Below, in pieces: positions 57,041 through 64,000 of a DNA stretch of 64,000 nt. Origin of the DNA: Massilia sp. MS-15. GTDB taxonomy: Bacteria; Pseudomonadota; Gammaproteobacteria; Burkholderiales; Burkholderiaceae_D. The first letter of the stretch is position 1, and each line of letters opens with the position of its first letter. The DNA lies in the NCBI RefSeq assembly GCF_020176695.1, contig NZ_JAIWIA010000004.1, forward strand, positions 1 to 64,000, in the 5' to 3' direction. The notes beneath the pieces are model-generated. The model was not told where the DNA came from. It did not search any database and worked only from the letters and a program-made list of their open reading frames with translations. The position numbers and the translations under genes were made by a program.

Positions 57041-58213
57041 TTACAGTGCCGATTCGTAGGCGCCGATATCCAGCGCACCGACCACCGGACGCACGGCGCT
57101 CGACGCGCTGTGCTTGTACACGGCGGTCGGCTTGAGCGACACGCCCGTAGCCGATATGCCCGGCGTCGAGCCGGCGTTGATCACGAGCGGGTTCGCGGTC
57201 GGGCGCAGGTCGAACGCGGCGCGGTTCACGAAGCCCGGCGCCAGGGCGCGGTAGTTGGTCTTCTGGATCGCGCCGCTCTGGTTGGTCAGGGTGCCGGTGC
57301 CCGCGAACAGGTTGTTTTGCAGGAAGATTTTCTTGGTCACGCCGGAACCGACCAGTACGCCATTGCCGCGCGTGCTGTCGTCGTTCAGGAAGGTATTGTT
57401 GACCAGGTACAGCTCGTGTCCTGGATTGCTCGCACCTTCTTCACCATAGGCCACCATGTTCGGATTGCTGTGGGCGGACGGCTGGTGGATGACGTTGCCG
57501 ATGATGTAGGACGTGCCGGCATTCGGCAGGTCGATCTCGTAGCTCGGCTTGCCCGTCCTGGTGGTGCCGGTCTGGCCGGCCGGCGTGCTCGAGAAGCGGT
57601 TGTACGCGATCATGTTGATGCGGGCGCGCGACTTCAGGTTGTGGCCGACGTTGGCATCGTGCGAGAAGTTGTAGCGGAAAGTCAGGCGGCCCACATTGCC
57701 GATGTACACGTTGTGGGTCTGACCGGTGCCGCCGCCGTTGTAGCCGAATTCGCTCTTCTCGATCAGGATATTGCTGGCGGTCTTTACGCCACTCAGGATG
57801 CCGTTCTGGTTGTCGTGGATGAAGGCCGAGCGCAGGGTGAAATTGGTACCTTCCAGGCGCAGGGCGGCGCCGTTCGCGTCCGGTACTTTCGCTCCCAGCA
57901 TTTCGACATTCTCGATGACGATGTCGTTGCCAACCACAACCCAGGTACCTTTACCTTGGGCATTCTTGCCTGCGGCATCGATGCGGGGACGGCCGTTGAC
58001 GCCGCGGATGGTCAGGTTGCTTGGGTAGATGGCGCAGACATCGCCGCTATAGGTGGTATTGCCTGTGATTTCAATCACGTCGCCCGTCTTGGCGGCGGCA
58101 AAGGCACGGCAGGGCGTCGTATAGGTCTTGCCCGGGCCAACGCTGAGGGTAGCGGCCGAAGCGGCGCCGGAGGCGAGCAGCAGGGCCAGGAGGCTGGAAT
58201 AACGCAGGTACAT
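57041..58213 (-). CDS. Exported right-handed parallel beta-helix protein
   Basis: The 390-residue protein has a signal peptide (MYLRYSSLLALLLASGAASA) followed by repeated beta-helix rungs: SNLTIRGVNGRPRIDAAGKN, NDIVIENVEMLGAKV, NFTLRSAFIHDNQNGILSG, SNILIEKSEFGYNGGG. The fold is shared by polysaccharide lyases, pectinases and alginate epimerases. I see no diagnostic catalytic set, so the substrate is unknown; a secreted carbohydrate-active or cell-surface role is inferred from the fold and from the polysaccharide-type neighbours. Confidence 0.85.
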   Translation of the reverse strand: MYLRYSSLLALLLASGAASAATLSVGPGKTYTTPCRAFAAAKTGDVIEITGNTTYSGDVCAIYPSNLTIRGVNGRPRIDAAGKNAQGKGTWVVVGNDIVIENVEMLGAKVPDANGAALRLEGTNFTLRSAFIHDNQNGILSGVKTASNILIEKSEFGYNGGGTGQTHNVYIGNVGRLTFRYNFSHDANVGHNLKSRARINMIAYNRFSSTPAGQTGTTRTGKPSYEIDLPNAGTSYIIGNVIHQPSAHSNPNMVAYGEEGASNPGHELYLVNNTFLNDDSTRGNGVLVGSGVTKKIFLQNNLFAGTGTLTNQSGAIQKTNYRALAPGFVNRAAFDLRPTANPLVINAGSTPGISATGVSLKPTAVYKHSASSAVRPVVGALDIGAYESAL

Positions 58214-58466
58214 GAACTTGTCTCTCTATAAATGTGTCGCGAAATTTTTGCGGCGAAACATTTATCAGCATAAAGACTGCCGCCAGGAAAAGAAGTAAGC
58301 GTTTGTAACAGACTGTCTTTCTCCTATGAAGCATCAGAAAGCGAAGAGTTGTCGAGGCACGACACGATTGAGAAACGACACGAATCGTAATTTTTCTATG
58401 CGATAATAAAAATGTAACAATTGCCAAATCTGCTAGTCGAGAACAGCAGACCAATGTGGGGAATCC
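58214..58466. other. AT-rich divergent promoter region
   Basis: This 253-bp space lies between the beta-helix gene and the glycosyltransferase gene. It contains GATAAT (58402-58407), a good -10 for the plus strand without a matching -35, and direct repeats CGACACGA at 58360 and 58376, 16 bp apart, that could bind a regulator. Confidence 0.4.
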
Positions 58467-59480
58467 ATGAATACACATCGTCCAAGGCTTGATGTCACTG
58501 TTGTCATGCCATCGTTCAACCGGTCCGCGCTGATCACGCGCGCGCTGGAGAGCGTGCGCAAGCAAACCGCCATGCCACATGAAATCCTGGTCGTGGACGA
58601 TGCGTCCACCGACGACACGGTGGCGCAGGTGGAGGCATGGCGCGAGCGCACCGGTTTTCCGGTCCGGATCGAGAAGCTGGCGAAGAACGGCGGTGTGGCA
58701 GCAGCGCGCAACCGTGCGATGGAACTGGCCACGACGCGCTACATCTCCTTCCTCGACTCGGACGATGAGCACTTGCCCGATACCCTGGCCCTGCTGGTCG
58801 GTGCGCTTGAAGCCACGCCCGGGGCGGTGGTCGCGTTCGGCGACGCGACCAAGGTGACGCCTGAAAAGACGATTCCTAACGCCATGTTCGGTGCGAAGAT
58901 CGATATCCTGACGATCGCCGACCCGGTGCCGGGCGGGGACAGCGGCCGCTTCCGCCTGCGCAATCCCAAGGAAACCTTCCTGAAAGCGAGCCTGATCGCT
59001 ACCTGCTCCGCATGCTTCGTTCGCGCCGAGGCACTCGCGGTTGGTGGCATGCCGGTCGGCTACCGGATGGGATCCGATTGGCTGTTCTGGCTGCGACTGG
59101 CGCAGCGTGGCGATTTCATCTTCGTGCAGGAAGACGTGTCGGTGGTGCACCGGCATCCGGAGAACCTGACCAAGCCGGGGTCCGCCGCCGATACCTCGAT
59201 GGCCAAGCTGGCCGGCTACCACGCGATCCTGGACGGCAGGCTGGGAATTACCGTCGATCCGCCGCAAAAAAGGAAAGTCGAACAATTCATCGAGAAGCGC
59301 ATCGCCCTGTTGCGTTACCAGTCTTCGGTACTCGGTTTGACGTCCTACCTGGATTACATGGGGAGGATTCCGGGACAGGCGAAGCAGAACGTCGTCAGGC
59401 GCATCCTTGCCGATCCAAAAAGCACCCTACGTTCGATTGTCTCGGTGTTCAGGGGCAGGCAGGGGCCTGTTGCCGACTAA
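58467..59480 (+). CDS. Glycosyltransferase family 2
   Basis: The 337-residue GT-A fold enzyme transfers a sugar from a nucleotide donor. The nucleotide site is VTVVMPSFNRSALITRALES with ILVVDDASTDDTVAQVE; the donor-phosphate DxD-type motif is YISFLDSDDEHLP. GSDWLFWLRLAQRGDFIFVQ is the acceptor-side acidic segment. A C-terminal helical tail follows residue 270. Donor and acceptor are unknown. It starts a two-gene unit with the acyltransferase, 26 bp downstream. Confidence 0.9.
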   Translation: MNTHRPRLDVTVVMPSFNRSALITRALESVRKQTAMPHEILVVDDASTDDTVAQVEAWRERTGFPVRIEKLAKNGGVAAARNRAMELATTRYISFLDSDDEHLPDTLALLVGALEATPGAVVAFGDATKVTPEKTIPNAMFGAKIDILTIADPVPGGDSGRFRLRNPKETFLKASLIATCSACFVRAEALAVGGMPVGYRMGSDWLFWLRLAQRGDFIFVQEDVSVVHRHPENLTKPGSAADTSMAKLAGYHAILDGRLGITVDPPQKRKVEQFIEKRIALLRYQSSVLGLTSYLDYMGRIPGQAKQNVVRRILADPKSTLRSIVSVFRGRQGPVAD

Positions 59481-59506
59481 TCCAGCATTTATTCAGGAAA
59501 TTTCGC

Positions 59507-61558
59507 ATGGCGCCCGTACCACCTGTACAGCGGAAAACAGCATTGCGTGACGATATCCAGGGCGTGCGCGCGCTTGGCGCGCTGCTGGTGTTTGTCTTCC
59601 ACGTCTACCTGAATGGTGTGTCGGGCGGCGTTGACGTCTTCTTCGTCGTCTCCGCATATTTCATGGCGCGCAACGCCCTGAAGAGCAAGAGTGTCGGCGG
59701 CCAGGTCGATATCCTTGCGTTCTACAAGGGCTTCCTGTTGCGGGTGGCGCCGCAGGCGGCGATTGCGCTCATCGGCATTGCCGCCCTGGTCTACTGGTTC
59801 AGCTCCCCCATGAGCTGGGCGATGAATTTCCGCAGCATTGGCGTGAGTGCCCTGTATCTGGAAAACTGGTGGCTGATCTCGCGCGGCCAGGACTACCTGG
59901 CGCGCAGCGAATCGCTCAGCCTGACGCAGCATTTCTGGGCAATGTCGCTGATTGGACAGTCTTACCTGGTTTGGCCGCTGCTCGTGTCCGCAACCAATGC
60001 GGTATCGCGCAGGCTGGCGGCGAACCCGCTGACGATGCTGACCCGGCTGCTGGTTGCCTTGTCCGTGTTGTCATTCTGCTGGTCGGTCTATGCGACCAGC
60101 GCGACGCCGGCCCGGGCCTACTTCGACTTCTTCACCCGCTTCTGGGAATTCGGTGCCGGCGCCTTGCTTGGCTTGCTTGGCGCCCAGGACAGGAAGGCCG
60201 GCACGAGAAGCGCGGCCCTGTTTTCCTGGATCGGTGCCGGGCTGCTGCTCAGTTGTGGCTTCCTGATCGGATCGCGCCTGAACTTCCCCGGTTTCGCCGC
60301 GCTGTGGCCGGTCAGCGCAGCCATGCTGATCATTCAATACGGTCAGCCATCCGGACGCTTCAATGCCGGACGGGTCTTGTCCCACCCCCTGCTTGTCAGG
60401 CTGGGAGGGTATTCGTATGGCATCTATCTGTGGCATTGGCCCTTGTATGCCCTGTATGAAGATACCGCCTACCGTTCGCAGGGAAACCATCTGGTGGCGG
60501 GACTCATCATTCTCCTTGCCTCGATCGGCCTTGCGGTCATGAGCAAGAAACTGGCCGATGCCTTGCTGCGCCTACTCCACTTCCCGGAACGGAAGAATAT
60601 GCCGGCTTTAGGCGTGCTCGGATTATTGATGCTGGTTGGGGTATCGACCGACATGGCGCGCAGGAATATTTCTGAAAATGGCGTGATGTGGGACCAACAT
60701 CGGCTCGGGGAGGCAGGATTCGTCGCGCCTGGCCCGTTCAGGATCCGGAGCGACAATGCGGTGGTTTACAAATCCAAATGCCACCAGGACATCGTGTCTC
60801 CCAAGGTCAACAAGTGCGAATTCGGCGAGCGCGATGGCAGGACGATTGTGCTGATCGGTGGCTCGCATTCCGCGCAATGGCTGCCCGCCCTGACTCAGCA
60901 TGCGGGTGCCGAAAACTGGAAGATCATCTCGATCACGAAATCCGGCTGCCTGTTCGCCGATCCTGCCGACCAGGCGCTATTTGGCGACTTGGACCGATCC
61001 TGCGCCCAGTGGAATGCCGATGCGATGCGACAGGTCATCGAACTCAAACCAGACCTGGTGCTGTCGATCGCCACGCGCTGGCGCGATGAAGGCGGCCGCC
61101 GGATCGAATACATTCCTGCTGGATACCAAGGCAGGTTCCGCCAGTTGAGCGCGGCGGGAATTCCCGTCGTAGCCATCAGGGACAATCCCTGGATGCAGAA
61201 GGATCCGCCCCGCTGCGTGTACTCGCCGATCGTGTTCGACAAGACACGTTGCGGTGACGAACGGGACAGGGTGCTGGACGATGCCGGCTTCCAGCGCGCG
61301 CTGCTCGGCATCCCACCGAAGGTCAGGATCGTCGACATGACCGACTATTTTTGTGACAGTAAATACTGCTGGGCCGTCAAGGACGGCATCGCGGTGTACC
61401 GTGATCCTCACCACATCACGGCGACGTATGCGCAAAAAATTTCGCCGGTACTGCGCGACCACATCAATGCCGCCTGGCCGGAAAGGCAGGCTGGTAACCC
61501 CACCCGAGGCAGCCTGGGGCTGCGCCATGCCACTGCTTCCGCGGGACAAGCCAGGTAA
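59507..61558 (+). CDS. Acyltransferase-3 (OafA/YrhL) with C-terminal SGNH domain
   Basis: The 683-residue membrane protein should O-acylate a surface polysaccharide. The acyltransferase-3 part (1-385, about ten to eleven transmembrane helices) has DIQGVRALGALLVFVFHVYL and GGVDVFFVVSAYFMARNAL. The periplasmic SGNH domain has the nucleophile Ser453 in LIGGSHSAQWLPAL and the Asp633/His636 pair in YRDPHHITATYA. I chose the ATG at 59507; longer in-frame sequence overlaps the glycosyltransferase gene. Its GGSH has Gly where GDSH is more usual. Confidence 0.92.
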   Translation: MAPVPPVQRKTALRDDIQGVRALGALLVFVFHVYLNGVSGGVDVFFVVSAYFMARNALKSKSVGGQVDILAFYKGFLLRVAPQAAIALIGIAALVYWFSSPMSWAMNFRSIGVSALYLENWWLISRGQDYLARSESLSLTQHFWAMSLIGQSYLVWPLLVSATNAVSRRLAANPLTMLTRLLVALSVLSFCWSVYATSATPARAYFDFFTRFWEFGAGALLGLLGAQDRKAGTRSAALFSWIGAGLLLSCGFLIGSRLNFPGFAALWPVSAAMLIIQYGQPSGRFNAGRVLSHPLLVRLGGYSYGIYLWHWPLYALYEDTAYRSQGNHLVAGLIILLASIGLAVMSKKLADALLRLLHFPERKNMPALGVLGLLMLVGVSTDMARRNISENGVMWDQHRLGEAGFVAPGPFRIRSDNAVVYKSKCHQDIVSPKVNKCEFGERDGRTIVLIGGSHSAQWLPALTQHAGAENWKIISITKSGCLFADPADQALFGDLDRSCAQWNADAMRQVIELKPDLVLSIATRWRDEGGRRIEYIPAGYQGRFRQLSAAGIPVVAIRDNPWMQKDPPRCVYSPIVFDKTRCGDERDRVLDDAGFQRALLGIPPKVRIVDMTDYFCDSKYCWAVKDGIAVYRDPHHITATYAQKISPVLRDHINAAWPERQAGNPTRGSLGLRHATASAGQAR

Positions 61559-61580
61559 GCCGGGCGCGCATTTGCACTAT

Positions 61581-61617
61581 AAAAAAAAGAAACGCCCGAT
61601 GGATTGCATCGGGCGTT
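61581..61617 (-). terminator. Intrinsic terminator of the RIFT-barrel lipoprotein gene
   Basis: On the minus strand AACGCCCGATG, loop CAATC, CATCGGGCGTT is followed by TTCTTTTTTTT (complement of 61581-61590). The stem covers 61591-61617. It terminates the leftward transcript; the acyltransferase gene may use the same hairpin weakly. Confidence 0.85.
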
Positions 61618-61692
61618 GGTGAGGCCGGGCCGGCCTGCAGCTGCTTACGGAAACTCAGCCAGGTCCGGCTGCGCCGGCCTGGAGGCGCTGGC

Positions 61693-63981
61693 TCAGCGCG
61701 GAATGATCGCGAATTGCGGCGCCTTGCTGTAATCCGGCTTCACCGACCGTGCCGCGAAGATTTCCCACGCCTTCTGGCCGATAGCACCGCCACTGCGGGC
61801 GCCATATGCCAGGGCAGGCTGCATGTTGGACGGATAGCCGGTCGCATTGCTGGCATAGCCAAGCATCTCACCAGGCTTCAGGCCAAGCGCAGTCAGCATC
61901 CCGGCACTGCCACACGCCATCGAGCCATACACTGGATCGCTTTCGCGATAGGCTTCGGCGATCGTCGAGTAGATCGGGCTGCTGGTACTTGCACGAACCT
62001 TGAACGAGTACATCGTTGCGCCAATCCAGCACGCGCCTTCACCTGCCATGCGTTCCACCACGAACTTCGTCTTCCACTTCAGCAGGGCATCCGCTTTGGT
62101 GAAGCCGAGATCCAGGGTATAGCCGAGGGCTGCGGTAAAGAAGTCATCCTGCCACGGGCTGGTGGCGAGTTTGCTGCTGTACACGAGCGCCGAACCACTG
62201 GTGAGCACGCCCAGTGGGTTGCTCGTCGCCGGGTTCAGGAAGGTATTCGAATACCAGTCCAGGTTGTTCGACATGATCTGGTTGTAGTGTCCCTTCAACC
62301 TGTCATTGTCTGGTGTGATATACGCGGCTTGCGCCAGGGTGCGCAGGTTCCAGGCTTGCGCACGCACCTGGTCGCGGTAGACCAGGCCTTTCGCATAACC
62401 CCGGTAACCCGGATTGGGAGACAGCAGGTTGAACGAGGTCCAGAACTGCAGTTCTTCCAGATAATAATAGTCACCGGTTACCAGGTAGGGCACGTAGGCA
62501 AGCGAAGGCTGGTGTGCGGCATCGTGCTTGTTGGGATTCGTGCACAGGGTCGAGGCCGCGCAGGCAGGGAAGGCTTCACGCTGGCCGGTCGCCGGGTTGC
62601 GGGTGTCGGTGGCATTGCCCAGCAGCGTCATGTACGGGTAATCGATGATGCTGATCGGGCGGTCCGTTTTCTTGTCGCGGTAGTGCGAAGACCAACTGCC
62701 AGCCAGGGTGCCGGTACCCAGCGTTACTTCCTTGGCGCGCTTGTCCATGCTGAGCAGATAGCGCGTCGCCCAGCCCGGAAGAAGCCCGATATCGTCGCGT
62801 CCGCCGGTCTGCGGCATGTAGCTTGCGGCTTCACCAATGCCCATCGGTTCGGTTTTCGCACCCACCCAGCCGGTTTTCGCTTTCGCGAGGCTGGTTTCGG
62901 CAACGGCGATGGTCTGGTCGTAATTCGGAACCGCTTTGGTCTGGATCAGGTAAGCCGTATTGTGCTTGACGTTGACTTCTGGTTCCACGCCGCCCCACCA
63001 GAACAGCTTGCGCCACCGTGCATGGTGATAATGGGTCATGCCCGGTTTCGTATAGACCGGCACGCCGCCGACAGTCACCTTGGCATCGTAGGTCAGGTTT
63101 TGCGGCGCCGCTTCATAGGCCCAGTTGTTCTCGACGGTCACGTCGACACGGGCTTTCTTGATGCTGTCGTACCAGCGGATCGCGAAGCGCGCCGTCAGGT
63201 GCGGGTGGGCCACACCGCTGGAGGTGACCAGCGGAGCGCTCACATGCCATTCATTGGCCACGGCGCCGGACAGCCAGGTCATGCGCGCGCCCTGGCGCAG
63301 CAGGCTGTCCGCCGACGCCGTGTACTGGACGCCGTTGATGCTTGCCTGGACCGAGGTGGTGAAACCATTGTTCAGGGCATTGGCCGGGGTGACGGCCGAA
63401 CCGGCTGCTGCGGCGTTCGACTTGATCAGCGACATGGTGCGCACATAGGCATTGCCCAGGCTCGGTACCACGGCCGAGATGACGGCATGGCGCACGGAAC
63501 CATCAGGGTGGGTCGCCTTGACGTCGACCTGCAGCGGCACTTGGGTGCCGTCGTCCAGGCGGCCCGTCAGGCCATTGCTCGGCAGCAAGGCACCGACGGC
63601 GAACACCTGACCGAAAGTCACCGGGACATTGGTTTGCGATGTCAGGCTATTGGTGCTTTCCAGGCGGATGTCGGTAATCGCATCGGAGGCAATGACATTG
63701 GTCGTCTCACGGCTGATCAGGCCGCGGCTGACGAGGGAGGACGAGGAGCCCATGGCGCCCTGCTGGGTCATCACGGTGGGGGCTGGCTCGGTCTGTACCG
63801 GAGCAGCCAGCTCCGAGCTCGACACCGGCGGCGGCGGCAGGACAGGCGGAACCGGCGCTACCGCGCTGCTCGACGCCAGGTTCATATCGGATTCATTCCC
63901 GCCGCCACATGCAGCCAAGCTTGCGCAAACGAGGGTAGACAGCACGCGAAGTGCGAAAGTAGTGCGAGTAAGGGAAGTCAT
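61693..63981 (-). CDS. RIFT-barrel lipoprotein, possible polysaccharide lyase
   Basis: The 762-residue protein starts with a lipoprotein signal (lipobox LAAC, Cys25) and a Ser/Pro/Val-rich linker. A domain near residues 115-220 (PVTFGQVFAVGALLPSNGL, VDVKATHPDGSVRHAVISAV) resembles the N-terminal RIFT barrel of PcRGLX/YetA-like lyases. Later parts are helical, with NLRTLAQAAYITPDNDRLKG, an alpha/alpha-barrel-like region. Exact activity is unknown; binding or cleaving an acidic polysaccharide fits the neighbourhood. Translation starts 20 bp from the right edge, so upstream genes are unseen. Confidence 0.72.
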   Translation of the reverse strand: MTSLTRTTFALRVLSTLVCASLAACGGGNESDMNLASSSAVAPVPPVLPPPPVSSSELAAPVQTEPAPTVMTQQGAMGSSSSLVSRGLISRETTNVIASDAITDIRLESTNSLTSQTNVPVTFGQVFAVGALLPSNGLTGRLDDGTQVPLQVDVKATHPDGSVRHAVISAVVPSLGNAYVRTMSLIKSNAAAAGSAVTPANALNNGFTTSVQASINGVQYTASADSLLRQGARMTWLSGAVANEWHVSAPLVTSSGVAHPHLTARFAIRWYDSIKKARVDVTVENNWAYEAAPQNLTYDAKVTVGGVPVYTKPGMTHYHHARWRKLFWWGGVEPEVNVKHNTAYLIQTKAVPNYDQTIAVAETSLAKAKTGWVGAKTEPMGIGEAASYMPQTGGRDDIGLLPGWATRYLLSMDKRAKEVTLGTGTLAGSWSSHYRDKKTDRPISIIDYPYMTLLGNATDTRNPATGQREAFPACAASTLCTNPNKHDAAHQPSLAYVPYLVTGDYYYLEELQFWTSFNLLSPNPGYRGYAKGLVYRDQVRAQAWNLRTLAQAAYITPDNDRLKGHYNQIMSNNLDWYSNTFLNPATSNPLGVLTSGSALVYSSKLATSPWQDDFFTAALGYTLDLGFTKADALLKWKTKFVVERMAGEGACWIGATMYSFKVRASTSSPIYSTIAEAYRESDPVYGSMACGSAGMLTALGLKPGEMLGYASNATGYPSNMQPALAYGARSGGAIGQKAWEIFAARSVKPDYSKAPQFAIIPR

Positions 63982-64000
63982 GAGGAATCTCTTTGGAGTT

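Noticed and set aside
52705-57078. A minus-strand open frame of about 1450 codons opposite the two M13 peptidase genes
   Set aside because: It is the complement of two well-supported genes, continues across their intergenic gap, and has a His/Arg/Ala/Gly/Val-rich composition with no domain. It is a codon-bias shadow in GC-rich DNA.

Overview
The window is GC-rich, densely coded chromosomal DNA. Protein families and gene order (min operon, hemA-prfA-prmC, SlmA, fused PabB-PabC, PHB metabolism, GTG and TTG starts) fit a betaproteobacterium of the Oxalobacteraceae, most like Massilia or a close relative. The genus is inferred from memory of family sequences; no search was run. About 63 protein genes and one tRNA gene are supported. 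There is no rRNA, CRISPR array, prophage or intact insertion sequence. Most of the very long antisense open frames are codon-bias shadows.

Layout. 0-7 kb: cell-wall amidase, CoA-binding protein, exported glutathione peroxidase, an OmpW porin behind a perfect FNR-type box, PabB-PabC, SlmA, a HAD nucleotidase and TraB/GumN. 7-15 kb: tRNA-Thr(GGT), argB, a Cys-rich mini-protein, a PHB depolymerase with a ribbon-helix-helix regulator, thioesterase, HAD-UbiA fusion, DUF1289, metallo-hydrolase, nitronate monooxygenase and a purine phosphoribosyltransferase. 15-23 kb: aminopeptidase P, MgtC, DUF924, DUF2520, MAPEG, a molybdopterin-fold protein, AlkB and an outer-membrane barrel. 22.8-23.6 kb: a 190-bp IS4-like MITE carrying REP-like palindromes, next to a RAYT (Y1/HUH) transposase gene. 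23.7-30.8 kb: ettA, rarD, kup, an FKBP lipoprotein, GNAT and a histone-deacetylase-like protein. 30.8-38.2 kb, all minus strand: gshA, DUF885, prmC, dsbB, prfA, hemA. 38-42 kb: an atypical response regulator and minCDE. 42-50.7 kb: phaA-phaB, D-serine-deaminase-like enzyme, prolyl aminopeptidase, fadH and a FabH-like synthase. 50.8-57 kb: S41 peptidase and two tandem M13 metallopeptidases. 57-64 kb: a surface-polysaccharide-flavoured edge (beta-helix protein, GT2, acyltransferase-SGNH, RIFT-barrel lipoprotein).

How the genes connect. Thiolase and acetoacetyl-CoA reductase make the PHB precursor while the depolymerase and its regulator could mobilise the polymer. SlmA and MinCDE are the two division-site selection systems. 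PrfA and PrmC are enzyme and substrate, with HemA in the same run. The most unusual non-coding content is the MITE inserted inside a transcription terminator, a dispersed family of GTGGGCGG palindromes, an orphan terminator upstream of the M13 genes that may end a small RNA, and the FNR box at ompW.
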